A stretch of DNA of 64,000 bases from Oxalobacteraceae bacterium (GTDB taxonomy: Bacteria > Pseudomonadota > Gammaproteobacteria > Burkholderiales > Burkholderiaceae_D): the NCBI GenBank assembly GCA_947448025.1, contig CANFLV010000002.1, forward strand, positions 1 through 64,000. Direction: 5' to 3'. The position numbers were made by a program, and so were the translations under genes. The notes under the pieces were generated by a model. The model searched no databases. It was not told the DNA's origin and saw only the letters and a program-made list of their open reading frames with translations. Positions 46,365 to 56,240 of this stretch are shown here, piece after piece (position 1 is the first letter of the stretch; each line of letters starts with the position of its first letter).

Positions 46365-47191
46365 GCGCGTCCATTCGCACTATCGCAGCAGAAAATGTCA
46401 CAGGCGCGCCGATCAAGTCAGCGCGGCGTTTGCCGAAGTGGGTCATTACTGCCTTATCCCTCGTGTTTGTTCTCGGCCTGTGGGAGTCCTTCGGCGCGCA
46501 AATCAATCCGCTGTTTGCGTCCTACCCGAGCGAAATTGTGCGAGCCTTCTGGAAAATGATGCTGTCGGGACGATTGCCGACGGCTTTCCTGAGCAGCATG
46601 CAGCCTTTCCTGGCCGGCTATTTTCTTGCTGCCTTGCTGGGGATCCCGGCGGGCTTGCTGCTGGGCCGCTCGCGCACCTTCGATGCAGCATTCGGCATCT
46701 ATGTCATTGCTGGTTATTCGACGCCGCTGATCGCCCTGGTGCCTTTGCTGATGATCTGGTTCGGTCTGGGTTTCATGGTGAAGATGGTGATCATTTTCCT
46801 GCTGACCTTTTTCCCGATCTGCATCAACACTTGGGTCGGCGTGCAAGCCGTGCCGAAGACTCTGGTCGAAGTCGGTACCGCCTTCTGTGCTTCGCAGTCG
46901 GCCATCCTGCGCCAGATCGTTTTGCCGGCGGTGCTGCCTTACATTATGGCCGGCCTGCGACTGGGTATCGGCAAAGCCGTGATCGCCATGGTGATCGCTG
47001 AATTCCTGACCTCGACCTCCGGTCTCGGTGGGGTCATCATCAGTTCAGCGAATAGTTTCAGGACAGCTGAAATGTTCGTGCCCATCATCGTCATCATGCT
47101 GCTGGCCGTCGTGCTCACGCATCTCGTCAGTGTCATCGAGCACAAGGTCGCTCCATGGCAGAACGAGATCACGGGTCGCGAAGGCGTATAG
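46361..47191 (+). CDS. ABC transporter permease (TauC/SsuC-like)
   Basis: A 276-residue inner-membrane permease with about six membrane segments and the EAA loop ([20 protein letters not shown]). It forms a complete importer with the two genes before it. A 151-bp gap without clear signals follows. Confidence 0.9.
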   Translation: MSASIRTIAAENVTGAPIKSARRLPKWVITALSLVFVLGLWESFGAQINPLFASYPSEIVRAFWKMMLSGRLPTAFLSSMQPFLAGYFLAALLGIPAGLLLGRSRTFDAAFGIYVIAGYSTPLIALVPLLMIWFGLGFMVKMVIIFLLTFFPICINTWVGVQAVPKTLVEVGTAFCASQSAILRQIVLPAVLPYIMAGLRLGIGKAVIAMVIAEFLTSTSGLGGVIISSANSFRTAEMFVPIIVIMLLAVVLTHLVSVIEHKVAPWQNEITGREGV

Positions 47192-47342
47192 ATCGGCACC
47201 CCATTCAGGCGCTTCACATTGATACACGGCGTCAGGATTGCGCGGCATGACACGGCCGCCTTTCCTGCTCGCCCGGGTGTCGGTGCTGACCGCGCAGCAA
47301 AACTCATTTGAACTCAGTTAAAAATAAAAAGGCAGGATGGCC

Positions 47343-48173
47343 ATGCAAAATCTCGCACCGAGCACAGCAGACAATTGGACTCTCGCCCCCACGCGTGACG
47401 GCACGCACATCGCCTATCACCTGCACAAGGGCAGCGGCACGGGGCGCTGTGTCCTGATCCATTCGCTGGCGATGGACGGCACGTTCTGGAACCGCGTCGC
47501 GGCGCACTTGAACGAGGCTGCTGAAGTGCTCGTCTATGACTGCCGCGGACATGGCCGTTCGGGCCGGCCGCAAGGACCTTACACGGTCGAGCTGCATGCG
47601 GATGATCTTGCGGATCTGCTCGCAGCGGTCGGCTGGTCGAAGGCGGTCGTGGCCGGCTCATCCATGGGCGGCTGCATCGCCCTCGCGTTTGCCGCTGCCT
47701 ATCCGCAGCAGGTCGCAGGTCTGGCTTTGATCGATACGACCGCATGGTATGGACCGAACGCGCAGCAGCAATGGGAAGAGCGCGGCCAAAAAGGTCTGCA
47801 GGAAGGCATGCAGTCACTCGTGGCGTTTCAGAAATCACGCTGGGTCAGCGAGACTTTTCTGGCCGAGCATCCGGAGGTCGTCGACGACGCGATCGCGGTG
47901 TTCCTTGCTACCGACACGAGGGCGTATCTCGAGACTTGCCGCATGCTGGGCGTGGCCGATAAGCGCGCTGCCTTGCCGGGCTTCGCCTTCCCGACGCGCA
48001 TCGTCGTCGGCGCGGAAGATTACGCCACACCGATCGCCATGGCCGAGGCGATGCACGCGGCGATTCCGCATGCGACGCTGCGCATCATTGACGGCGTGCG
48101 TCACTTTACGCCACTGGAATGCCCGGACACGATCGCGGAAGAATTGAAAGTGCTCATCGCCGCCACCGCGTGA
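47343..48173 (+). CDS. Alpha/beta hydrolase (3-oxoadipate enol-lactonase-like)
   Basis: A 276-residue alpha/beta hydrolase with LIHSLAMDGTFWN (oxyanion loop), nucleophile elbow GSSMG (S107), acid in GAEDYATP and His in GVRHFTPLE. It resembles PcaD-type enol-lactone hydrolases, but family sequences alone do not fix the substrate. The ATG at 47343 has GCAGG 6 nt upstream and is preferred to 47337. In this context it probably opens a lactone or ester intermediate. Confidence 0.78.
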   Translation: MQNLAPSTADNWTLAPTRDGTHIAYHLHKGSGTGRCVLIHSLAMDGTFWNRVAAHLNEAAEVLVYDCRGHGRSGRPQGPYTVELHADDLADLLAAVGWSKAVVAGSSMGGCIALAFAAAYPQQVAGLALIDTTAWYGPNAQQQWEERGQKGLQEGMQSLVAFQKSRWVSETFLAEHPEVVDDAIAVFLATDTRAYLETCRMLGVADKRAALPGFAFPTRIVVGAEDYATPIAMAEAMHAAIPHATLRIIDGVRHFTPLECPDTIAEELKVLIAATA

Positions 48174-48229
48174 TCATCATTGCAGCAACAGTGCGCTGCT
48201 AGCGCGTTTTTTTCGCAGAAGGGTTTTCA

Positions 48230-48832
48230 ATGAAGCGTCTGATTATTGCCATCACCGGTGCCTCCGGTGTCATTTACGGCGTGCGCGCACTGCAGCTGTT
48301 GCGCGAGGTTGAGGATGTTGAAACGCATCTGATCGTTTCACCCGGCGCCCTGCGTACGGCGGTTGAGGAACTCGACATCGGCCAGGAAGAAATTCGCGCC
48401 ATGGCCGACAAGGTGCATAGCTTTCGCGATATCGGCGCGTCGATTTCATCGGGCTCGTTCAAGACCCTCGGCATGCTGGTCGCGCCGTGTTCGATCAAGA
48501 CCTTGAGCGGTATCGCGAATTGCTATAACGACGAACTGGTCGTGCGCGCCGCCGATGTCTGCCTGAAAGAGCGTCGCCGCGTCGTGCTGCTGCTGCGTGA
48601 AACGCCGCTGCATGCCGGGCACATCGCCCTGATGCAGCAGGCGACCATGAATGGCGCGATCATCATGCCGCCAGTGCCGGCCTTCTATCACCGGCCTAAG
48701 ACCATCGACGACATCGTAAATCAAACCGTCGGTCGCGCGCTGGACCTGTTCGATATTGATCTGCCGCTCGTGAAACGCTGGAAGGAAGAGCAAAACGCCA
48801 GCCAGTCGAACACGGGTGACGACGGCGACTGA
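48230..48832 (+). CDS. ubiX: Flavin prenyltransferase, UbiX family
   Basis: A 200-residue UbiX-type enzyme that makes prenylated FMN, the cofactor of UbiD decarboxylases. Visible features are IIAITGASGVIYGVRAL at the flavin site, SISSGSFKTLGMLVAPCSIKT, and the phosphate-binding LLRETPLHAGHIALM. It lies upstream of, but separate from, the ubiD-like gene at 53.7 kb. As it clusters with catabolic genes, it is probably dedicated to that decarboxylase. Confidence 0.9.
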   Translation: MKRLIIAITGASGVIYGVRALQLLREVEDVETHLIVSPGALRTAVEELDIGQEEIRAMADKVHSFRDIGASISSGSFKTLGMLVAPCSIKTLSGIANCYNDELVVRAADVCLKERRRVVLLLRETPLHAGHIALMQQATMNGAIIMPPVPAFYHRPKTIDDIVNQTVGRALDLFDIDLPLVKRWKEEQNASQSNTGDDGD

Positions 48833-48904
48833 GTTAGCGCGTTTGCAGCCTTGCGCAGTTCACCACCACACCATTCCATTCATTATTTTCAAGAGGCTTA
48901 GCCC

Positions 48905-49840
48905 ATGAACACTCTCGCCGACGTCAAAATTATCGCCTTCCCGGGCGCACCGAACCTGCCGGTTTTTGCCGCGCTCGAGCAGGGCTATTTCGCGCAGGAA
49001 GGCTTGCATGTCACGCTCGCGACGACGCCGAGTTCGGTGTTCCAGTTCGAGCAGTTCCATGCCGGCGAATTCGATCTGGCTTTCACGGCCTTCGATAATA
49101 TCGTCGCCTATCAGGAGGGGCAGGGCGCGGCCAAATTAAACGGCCCTACCGATTTCCGTGTGATCATGGGCGCGACCCAAGTCGAACTGAGCGCTATCGT
49201 GGCGCCCGACATTCATACGGCAGTTGACTTGAAGGGCAAGAGCCTCGCGCTCGACGCCGTCGGCACCGGCTTCGCCTTTGTTCTCTACGCCATGCTCGAG
49301 CAACTCGGCCTGGGCCGCGACGATTACGAGCGCGTTGCCGTCGGTGCTACACCGGAGCGCTGGCAGTCGGTCAAAGATGGCCTGCACGCTGGCACGATCA
49401 CGATTGAACCGTTCACCAGCATTGCCCGTGCTGCGGGCTTTCGCGTATTGCGACAAAGTACGGAAGCCTTCCCCGTGTATCAGGGCGGCATTGTCGCAGC
49501 GCGCGAGAGCTGGGCGACATTAAATCCTGAGCGCGTCAAAGCCTTCATTCGCGGCTATCTCAAAGGTCTCGAGTGGACGCTGGCAGCAAAAAATCGCGCG
49601 GCCGCAGCCGCCTTGCTGCAATCCAAAATGCCGGAGATCAAGCCTGGCGTGGTCGCTGCCGTCATGAACAGCCTGCTGTCGCCACGCTCGGGTTTGACGC
49701 CACAGGGGGCGGTACTGCGTGATGGTATGCAGACGGTACTCGAATTGCGTTCGCGCTTTGGCAAGGGTGAGAAGAGCCTCACAGAGCTGGATAAATATCT
49801 GGCGCTGTCGTTTTACGATGACGTGATTGCTGGACACTGA
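48905..49840 (+). CDS. NMT1/SsuA-like binding protein without signal peptide
   Basis: A 311-residue type 2 periplasmic-binding-protein fold (LPVFAALEQGYFAQEGLHVTL, FHAGEFDLAFTAFDN, DLKGKSLALDAVGTGFAFVL). Yet it begins MNTLADVKIIAFPGAPNL with no hydrophobic leader, and no alternative upstream start adds one. It is likely cytoplasmic, unless exported by another route, and could be a ligand-binding or sensor protein, or an enzyme like the THI5/NMT1 relatives. It lies 72 bp after ubiX. Confidence 0.75.
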   Translation: MNTLADVKIIAFPGAPNLPVFAALEQGYFAQEGLHVTLATTPSSVFQFEQFHAGEFDLAFTAFDNIVAYQEGQGAAKLNGPTDFRVIMGATQVELSAIVAPDIHTAVDLKGKSLALDAVGTGFAFVLYAMLEQLGLGRDDYERVAVGATPERWQSVKDGLHAGTITIEPFTSIARAAGFRVLRQSTEAFPVYQGGIVAARESWATLNPERVKAFIRGYLKGLEWTLAAKNRAAAAALLQSKMPEIKPGVVAAVMNSLLSPRSGLTPQGAVLRDGMQTVLELRSRFGKGEKSLTELDKYLALSFYDDVIAGH

Positions 49841-49877
49841 TTCAGCGTCTGGCAGGGTGATGCAAAGGCCGCTCACC

Positions 49878-49913
49878 TTGTCAGAAATCGTATTACTGTC
49901 ATACAATGTAACA
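49878..49913 (+). promoter_or_regulatory. Promoter/operator B of the Mo-hydroxylase operon
   Basis: -35 TTGTCA (49878-49883), 18-bp spacer, -10 TACAAT (49902-49907). The dyad CTGTCATACAA (49896-49906) overlaps the -10. The 27 bp at 49887-49913 match those at 57024-57050 at 24 positions, suggesting repression by the shared GntR regulator. Confidence 0.65.
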
Positions 49914-49950
49914 ATACACCTTATGTTCACCAAATTCCCGGAGATCTAAC

Positions 49951-52308
49951 TTGAACGAGCGGATATTCAAAGCGATCGGTAAGCCTTTGCAGCGCAAGGA
50001 AGACATGCGCCTGATCACGGGCAAAGGGCGCTTCACCGACGACTTCAGCCTGCCCGGTCAAGTCTGGGCCGTGATGGTGCGTTCCCCTTATCCGCACGCG
50101 CGCATCGTCTCGGTCGATGCGGAAGCCGCCTTGGCGATGGAGGGCGTGCTCGCCGTTTATACCGGTGCGGATTGCCTGCGCGATGGTCTCGGGCCGATTC
50201 CGCATAGCCCGGTGCCTTCGACCAAATTCGATGTGAAACTGACCGGACCGAACGGCAGCCGCATCTTTGAAGGCCCGCACGTCTTGCTGCCGGCCGACCG
50301 CGCGCGTCATGTCGGTGAAGCCGTCGCCATGGTCGTCGCTGAAGCCCGCGATCTGGCGCAGGCCGCCGCCGATCAGGTGATGGTCAATTACGAAGAATTG
50401 CCATGGGTCGCCGCCACGACAGCCGCAGCTGATGCGGATGCGCCGCGGGTGTGGGACGAACTGCCCGACAATATTCTGGTCGACGCCACCTTTGGCGATG
50501 TCGCCGCGACTGACGCCGCCTTCGCGGGCGCGGCGCATGTGGTGAGCATGACGGCGCACATTGGTCGTGTCACCGGTGTGCCGCTCGAGCCACGCGCTGC
50601 GTTGGGCTCGTTTGATCCGGAAACCGGCCGCTACTGTCTGTATGCAGGCAGCGGCGGCGCGGTGCGGCAAAAGAGTGAACTCGCAAAAGTATTGGGCGAA
50701 GATCCGCAAGACCTGCGCGTCCTGTCGTTCGATGTCGGCGGCAATTTCGGTACGCGTAATCGCGCCTATGTCGAATTCGGTTTGGTGCTGTGGGCAGCTA
50801 AAAAACTCGGCCGTCCGGTCAAATTCCGCGCCGAGCGTTCCGAATCATTCCTGACCGATTACCAGGGGCGCGATCTCGTCACCGAAGTCTCGCTGGCGAT
50901 CGACGCGCAGGGCAAATTCCTCGCCATGCGCGCCTCCAATCTCAGCAATGTCGGCTGTCACTGCGTGTCCCTGTCGCCCTTGGGCAAAGGCTCGGGTTTG
51001 ATCACCGGTTCATACGCGATTCCTTATGCGACCTTGCGCGCGCGCGCCGTGTTTTCCCATACGATGCCAACGCAAGCGTATCGCAGCTCCGGACGTCCGG
51101 AAGTGACCTTTGCGATCGAACGATTAATTGATAAGGCCGCGCGCGAACTGGGCATCGACCGGCTCGACCTGCGCCGCCGCAATTTAGTCAGCCCGACGCA
51201 GATGCCTTACGCGAATGCGATCGGCTCGGTCTACGACAGTGGCGAATATGAAGCGAATATGGACCGCGTACTGGCCCTGGCTGATTGGGCCGGCAGCGCC
51301 CAGCGGCGTGCTGAAGCGAAGACGCGCGGCAAGCTGCTCGGCCTCGGCTTTGCCAATTATGTTGAATCCTCGTTTGGTTCACCCAAAGAGCGCGCCGACA
51401 TCATCGTCAAGCCGGATGGCATCGAAGTCGTGATCGGAACCCAGCCAGCCGGGCAGGGTCATGAAACCAGCTTTGCGCAAGTCACGGCCGATTTGCTCGG
51501 CGTGAAATTCGAAGACATCACCATCACGCTGGGCGACACGGATATCGTCACGGCCGGCGGCGGTACCCATTCCGGACGTTCGATGCGCCATGCCAGTACC
51601 GTGATCGCGCTGGGCAGCATCGACATCATCGCCAAGGGACAGCGCCTCGCGGCACATTTCCTCGGCCAGCCGGCAGAAACGATCGTGTTCGATGAAGGTC
51701 GGTTCCGCTCGGCGGACAGTGAGCTGTCCTTCTCCTGGTTCGACCTTGCGCGGCGCGCGGATGAGGCCGGCTTGCCGGAAGATTTGCGCGGCGGCTTGAA
51801 GGTGCGGCGCGATAACGAAATGCATACGCCGGTCTTTCCGAATGGCGCCTGCATCTGCGAAGTCGAGATTGATCCGGAAACCGGTGCGCTCGAGATCATG
51901 CGTTATTCCACCGTCGATGATGTGGGTCGCTGCATCAATCCCCTCATCGTGCACGGTCAGACCCATGGCGGCATCGCGCAAGGCGTGGGTCAGGCGCTGT
52001 GGGAACAATGCTTCATCGACCCGGAATCCGGTCAGCCCCTGAGCGGCTCCTTCATGGATTACGGCATGCCGCGCTTTGATAATTTGCCTTCGTTTAAGAC
52101 GCAGATTGCTGAAGTGCTGTCGCCGACCAACCCCTTCGGCGTGAAGGCCGGCGGTGAAGGTGGCACAACGCCGGCGCCGGCCGTGATCATGAGCGCGATT
52201 GAAGATGCGCTGGCCGAATTCGGCCCGGTCGACATCGATATGCCAGCCACGCCCGGCAAGATCTGGGCGGCGATTCAGAAAAGCCGCGCAAGCGCCAGCC
52301 GCGCCTGA
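49951..52308 (+). CDS. Molybdenum hydroxylase large subunit (xanthine oxidase/CoxL family)
   Basis: A 785-residue Mo-cofactor subunit. It has the N-terminal a/b hammerhead domain ([21 protein letters not shown]) and the Mo-pterin domains, with [24 protein letters not shown] and the catalytic Glu in [12 protein letters not shown] (E736). The active-site loop reads AYRSSGRPE (about 376), not the AYRCSFR of true CO dehydrogenase, so it should hydroxylate an organic ring or acyl-CoA. It starts with TTG, with GGAG 7 nt upstream. First gene of an L-S-M-ubiD-gntR run. Confidence 0.88.
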   Translation: MNERIFKAIGKPLQRKEDMRLITGKGRFTDDFSLPGQVWAVMVRSPYPHARIVSVDAEAALAMEGVLAVYTGADCLRDGLGPIPHSPVPSTKFDVKLTGPNGSRIFEGPHVLLPADRARHVGEAVAMVVAEARDLAQAAADQVMVNYEELPWVAATTAAADADAPRVWDELPDNILVDATFGDVAATDAAFAGAAHVVSMTAHIGRVTGVPLEPRAALGSFDPETGRYCLYAGSGGAVRQKSELAKVLGEDPQDLRVLSFDVGGNFGTRNRAYVEFGLVLWAAKKLGRPVKFRAERSESFLTDYQGRDLVTEVSLAIDAQGKFLAMRASNLSNVGCHCVSLSPLGKGSGLITGSYAIPYATLRARAVFSHTMPTQAYRSSGRPEVTFAIERLIDKAARELGIDRLDLRRRNLVSPTQMPYANAIGSVYDSGEYEANMDRVLALADWAGSAQRRAEAKTRGKLLGLGFANYVESSFGSPKERADIIVKPDGIEVVIGTQPAGQGHETSFAQVTADLLGVKFEDITITLGDTDIVTAGGGTHSGRSMRHASTVIALGSIDIIAKGQRLAAHFLGQPAETIVFDEGRFRSADSELSFSWFDLARRADEAGLPEDLRGGLKVRRDNEMHTPVFPNGACICEVEIDPETGALEIMRYSTVDDVGRCINPLIVHGQTHGGIAQGVGQALWEQCFIDPESGQPLSGSFMDYGMPRFDNLPSFKTQIAEVLSPTNPFGVKAGGEGGTTPAPAVIMSAIEDALAEFGPVDIDMPATPGKIWAAIQKSRASASRA

Positions 52309-52337
52309 GACGGCATGCTTCAACAAAAGGAAAGTAT

Positions 52338-52835
52338 ATGACCAGCGTTTCCCTGAACATCAATGGCGCGCCCGTGACATGCGAGGTGCAAGACAACACG
52401 CTGCTGGTGCAGCTCCTGCGTGACAATCTGGGCATGACCGGCACCCACGTCGGCTGCGATACGACCCAATGCGGCTGCTGCGTGGTGCATGTGGATAACA
52501 CCTCGGTGAAGTCTTGCACGATGCTGGCCTTGCAGGCCAATGGCTGTGACGTGAAGACCATCGAAGGCCTCGCATTGGGTGGTGAATTGCATCCGGTGCA
52601 AAAATCATTTCAGGAAAACCACGCCCTGCAATGCGGCTTCTGCACGCCGGGAATGATCATGGCGGCCATCGACCTGATCAATAGCTATCAGGGTGAACTC
52701 ACGCCGCAAGCCGTGCGCGAAGAGATGGAAGGTAATCTGTGCCGTTGCACCGGATATCACAATATCGTCAAGGCGATCATGGCCTCAGCGGAAACGATGC
52801 GCGCCACGGGCACTGTTCATGCCGTAGCTGAATAA
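52338..52835 (+). CDS. Molybdenum hydroxylase 2Fe-2S subunit (CoxS-like)
   Basis: A 165-residue two-cluster ferredoxin subunit. The plant-type cluster uses C40, C45, C48 and C60; the helical-domain cluster uses C99, C102, C135 and C137 (CGFCTPG, CRCTGYH). It passes electrons from the Mo site to the FAD subunit. AAAGGAAAG precedes the ATG, 29 bp after the large subunit. Confidence 0.93.
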   Translation: MTSVSLNINGAPVTCEVQDNTLLVQLLRDNLGMTGTHVGCDTTQCGCCVVHVDNTSVKSCTMLALQANGCDVKTIEGLALGGELHPVQKSFQENHALQCGFCTPGMIMAAIDLINSYQGELTPQAVREEMEGNLCRCTGYHNIVKAIMASAETMRATGTVHAVAE

Positions 52836-52844
52836 GGAGACGAC

Positions 52845-53660
52845 GTGCATCCATTCCAATACCATCGCCCCGCCAGTCTCGACGACGCCTTGACGACTTT
52901 CAATGCGCGCGACGATGCGTCCTATCTGTCGGGCGGGCACACGCTCTTGCCGACCATGAAGCTGGGTCTGGCGACGCCGTCAGACCTGATCGATCTGGGC
53001 GCGATCGCCGCTTTACGCGGGATCACGGCTAATGCGCAGTGCGTCTCGATCGGTGCGACCACCTGTCATGCGGCAGTCGCCGAGTCGCCGCTGGTGCTGC
53101 AAACCATTCCGGCGCTGGCCGGGCTGGCCGGCTCGATCGGTGACCGCCATGTACGCCATCGCGGCACGATCGGTGGATCAGTCGCCAATAATGACCCGGC
53201 AGCGGATTATCCGGCAGGCGTTCTTGGACTCGGCGCGACAGTGATCACGAACCGGCGCGAAATCGCTGCCGATGACTTCTTCGTGTCGCTGTATGAAACC
53301 AGTCTGGAGCCGGGCGAGATCATCACGCGCATCGATTTTCCGGTGCCGCAGATGGCGGCTTACGCCAAATTCCGTAGTCCGTCTTCACGTTATTCCGTCA
53401 CTGCCGTGTTCATCAGCCGCAGCGCACAGGGCGTGCGCGTGGCCGTCACTGGCGCGGGCGACAGCGGCGTATTCCGTGCGCACGAACTGGAAGCGGCCTT
53501 GAGCGCGGACTTCCGTGCCGAAGCGCTGGCTGGCTTGTCCATCGATCCGTCCACGCTGCTGGGGGACCTCAATGGTTCGCCGGAATATCGCGCCAATCTC
53601 ATCCTTGTCATGGCTCGCCGCGCGCTTGAAAATCCAGGCCGCACGCTGTCCTGCAAATAG
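52845..53660 (+). CDS. Molybdenum hydroxylase FAD subunit (CoxM-like)
   Basis: A 271-residue FAD-binding subunit with YLSGGHTLLPTMKLGL and RHRGTIGGSVANNDPAADYP, the two FAD motifs of this family. It starts at GTG with AAGGAGA upstream, 9 bp after the 2Fe-2S subunit. The order large-small-medium differs from the coxMSL order of carboxydotrophs. Confidence 0.92.
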   Translation: MHPFQYHRPASLDDALTTFNARDDASYLSGGHTLLPTMKLGLATPSDLIDLGAIAALRGITANAQCVSIGATTCHAAVAESPLVLQTIPALAGLAGSIGDRHVRHRGTIGGSVANNDPAADYPAGVLGLGATVITNRREIAADDFFVSLYETSLEPGEIITRIDFPVPQMAAYAKFRSPSSRYSVTAVFISRSAQGVRVAVTGAGDSGVFRAHELEAALSADFRAEALAGLSIDPSTLLGDLNGSPEYRANLILVMARRALENPGRTLSCK

Positions 53661-53711
53661 TCTTTGCTGCCAGACCATCCCATCATCAGCTCACATACAA
53701 AAGGTTCTGCA

Positions 53712-55352
53712 ATGAGTTCTTCGACACCACAAAACGCCCCTGCCGATCTGCAGGAGCACCTGGCGCGACTGGAAGAGATGGGGCTGGTTACGCGCATCGA
53801 TCGACGCATCGACAAGGATTCCGAGCTGCACCCGCTGGCGCGCTGGCAATTCCAGGGCGGCCTGCACGAATCGCAGCGGCGCGCCTTCCTGTTTACGAAT
53901 GTGGTCGGCGCCAAGGGCGAGTCCTATGATATTCCCGTGCTTGTCGGTGGCCTTGCTGCCTCCGCGGAAATCTATGCCGCCGGTCTCGGCGTGCCTGTCG
54001 ATGAGATCGGCAAGGTCTGGGTACGGGCCATGGCGCATCCGATCGACCCTGTCATGGTTGAGGATGCGCCGTGTCAGGAAGTCGTGCAGATGGGTGAAGA
54101 ATTGACCGCGCCCAATGGCGGTCTCGCAAGTCTGCCGGTGCCGATCTCGACGCCGGGTTTCGATGCCGCGCCTTATCTTACGGCCACGCTGTGCGTGACC
54201 AAGGATCCGGAAAACGGCATCCAGAACATGGGCACCTACCGCGCCGGGCTGAAAGCCAGTGACCGATTGGGCGTGCGCATGGCGTCCCGCTTGAGCGGCG
54301 CTGGCGGTTATTTGCACTGGCAAAAATACAAGGCGCTGGGCCAGCCAATGCCGGTTGCGATTGTGCTGGGCTGTGCGCCGGCAGTGCTGTTTACGGGGCC
54401 GCAGAAATTACAGATCGACCAGGACGAGATGGCCGTCGCCGGTGGCCTGATGGGCCGGGCGGTGCGCACGGTGCGCTGCAAGACCGTCGATCTGGTCGTT
54501 CCCGCCGATGCCGAAATTGTCATCGAAGGTTTCATCGACACCGACCTGCTGGAGCCGGAAGGTCCCTTCGGTGAAAGCCATGGTCACGTCGCGCTGGAAG
54601 ATTTCAATATGTCCATGCAGGTCACGGCGATCACGCGCAAGCATAAGCCGGTCTTTGTGTCGATCGTCAGCCAGGTGACGCCGAGCGAATCGTCGGTGTT
54701 AAAGCGCGTCGCTTACGAGCCGCTATTTTTAGAACACCTGAAGCATGTGCTGGACATCAAAGGCATCAAGCGCGTCGTCATGCATGAGCCACTGACGAAT
54801 CTGCGCAAGGTGATCTTTCTGCAGTTCGCGCGCAATGCTCCCAAGGCCGAAGTCTGGCGTGGTATGCAGGGCGCGGCAACGCTGCAGGCGCAATGCGGAA
54901 AATTGGTGATTGCCGTCTCCGAGGACATCAATCCTGAGAACGCCGATGCGGTCTTCTGGTCGCTGGCTTACCGTTCTGATTTCAGTGTCGACCTGCAAGT
55001 CACGCATAACCGATCCAGCGGTCACGGTCCGAAATCCGGTCGCGGCGCGCTGGAAGGCACGCTCATGATCGACGCCACGCTCAAGCACGACATGCCGCCT
55101 TTGGCCTTGCCTGCGGAAGAATTCATGAGCCGCGCGAAAGACATCTGGCAAGAACTCGGCCTGCCGTCAATCACGCCGCAATCGCCATGGCATGGTTATC
55201 AATTGGGCGACTGGAGCCAGGAGTGGGCTGATTTTGCCACGGCCGCGGTGGCTGGCGACTGGCAGGCCATAGGCGAATCGACCTATGCCCGCCGGCGTGG
55301 TAATCTGCGTCCCGAAACGCCGGTGCGCAGTGTAGATTCGCCTAAAAAATAA
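53712..55352 (+). CDS. UbiD family prenyl-FMN-dependent decarboxylase
   Basis: A 546-residue UbiD-fold (de)carboxylase. The catalytic Arg lies in NMGTYRAGLK (R177) and the Glu pair in LEPEGPFGESHGH (E283, E288), with the same 5-residue spacing as in fungal Fdc1. The family decarboxylates aromatic, heteroaromatic or alpha,beta-unsaturated acids. Membership in the Mo-hydroxylase operon and the nearby ubiX argue for a catabolic rather than ubiquinone role. The ATG at 53712 was chosen for AAGG upstream and the family N-terminus. Confidence 0.9.
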   Translation: MSSSTPQNAPADLQEHLARLEEMGLVTRIDRRIDKDSELHPLARWQFQGGLHESQRRAFLFTNVVGAKGESYDIPVLVGGLAASAEIYAAGLGVPVDEIGKVWVRAMAHPIDPVMVEDAPCQEVVQMGEELTAPNGGLASLPVPISTPGFDAAPYLTATLCVTKDPENGIQNMGTYRAGLKASDRLGVRMASRLSGAGGYLHWQKYKALGQPMPVAIVLGCAPAVLFTGPQKLQIDQDEMAVAGGLMGRAVRTVRCKTVDLVVPADAEIVIEGFIDTDLLEPEGPFGESHGHVALEDFNMSMQVTAITRKHKPVFVSIVSQVTPSESSVLKRVAYEPLFLEHLKHVLDIKGIKRVVMHEPLTNLRKVIFLQFARNAPKAEVWRGMQGAATLQAQCGKLVIAVSEDINPENADAVFWSLAYRSDFSVDLQVTHNRSSGHGPKSGRGALEGTLMIDATLKHDMPPLALPAEEFMSRAKDIWQELGLPSITPQSPWHGYQLGDWSQEWADFATAAVAGDWQAIGESTYARRRGNLRPETPVRSVDSPKK

Positions 55353-55413
55353 GCGACTATTTCGCTCTACGCCGGTGCAGTTGGCGAAATCAAGAATGTT
55401 GAAAGGGTAAAAA

Positions 55414-56220
55414 ATGAACGATGTGACGCGAAGGAAAGAGCCGGGTGTTGATCAGCCTGCTCTGGACGATCAGCTCGCCTCGGCTCCTGCTGACCCTTTC
55501 AGTTCGACTGCAGTGGTCGTGCGCGGCAAAGCCAAGAAACCGGCAAAGCTGGCCAACAAGGGTCTGGCGCCGCTGCATCAGCAAGCCGCGCCCTTGCGCA
55601 ACAAGATCATCACGGCTCTGCGCAGTGCCATCGAGTTGGGTTACCTCGAGCCTGGTCAACGGCTCGTCGAAATGGATCTGTGCGAGCAGCTGTCCGTGAG
55701 TCGCACCTCGTTGCGCGAAGCGCTGCGTGAACTGCAATCCGAAGGCATACTCGAGCACTCCTCGAATCGTGGCCTGTCGGTCAGCGCCGTGTCGGCGGAA
55801 GACGCGAAGAATATCTATCGACTGCGTTCAGTGATCGAAGCCTTGATCGTCGAGCAATTCATCGAAAAGGCCAGCGATGCACAGATTAATGAACTGGTGA
55901 AGGCCAGTGAAAACCTGAAAAATGCCTACCGCACCGGGGTTCTGGAAGAAATCTTAAGCGTCAAACATAAGTTTTATGACCACATCTGTTCGGGTGCCGA
56001 GAATCCGATTGCCTTCGACATGATTAGCCGTCTGGTACTCAGGACGTCCAGCCTGCGCGCACGCTCGCTGGTGCGCAAGGAGCGGCAAGTGGAAAGCATC
56101 AATGAAATCACCCTGCTGGTGGAAACGATACGCCGCCGGGATGTCGATGCCGCACGCAAGGCGGCCATTGCACACGTCAACGGCGCGGCCAAATCCGCCC
56201 TGGGTGCAATAAAGACCTGA
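55414..56220 (+). CDS. GntR family regulator, FCD (FadR) subfamily
   Basis: A 268-residue regulator. An unusual N-terminal extension of about 60 residues (Pro/Ala/Lys-rich) precedes the winged helix (LRNKIITALRSAIELGYLEPG, VSRTSLREALRELQSEGIL) and a C-terminal FCD effector domain (IYRLRSVIEALIVEQF, KHKFYDHICSGAENP). It lies 61 bp after ubiD in the same direction. FCD regulators bind TNGT-NNN-ACNA, which occurs at the cluster's promoters, so it is the likely repressor. Confidence 0.9.
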   Translation: MNDVTRRKEPGVDQPALDDQLASAPADPFSSTAVVVRGKAKKPAKLANKGLAPLHQQAAPLRNKIITALRSAIELGYLEPGQRLVEMDLCEQLSVSRTSLREALRELQSEGILEHSSNRGLSVSAVSAEDAKNIYRLRSVIEALIVEQFIEKASDAQINELVKASENLKNAYRTGVLEEILSVKHKFYDHICSGAENPIAFDMISRLVLRTSSLRARSLVRKERQVESINEITLLVETIRRRDVDAARKAAIAHVNGAAKSALGAIKT

Positions 56221-56240
56221 GCGGTCCGGCACACCTCGGA

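Noticed and set aside
48190-48218. GCGC...GCGC followed by T7 before ubiX as an intrinsic terminator
   Set aside because: The stem is only 4-5 bp. It may attenuate, but is too weak to call.
49951-53660. Carbon monoxide dehydrogenase (coxLSM)
   Set aside because: The large subunit lacks the AYRCSFR active-site loop, the gene order is not MSL, and the neighbours are aromatic-type genes. Only the general family is supported.
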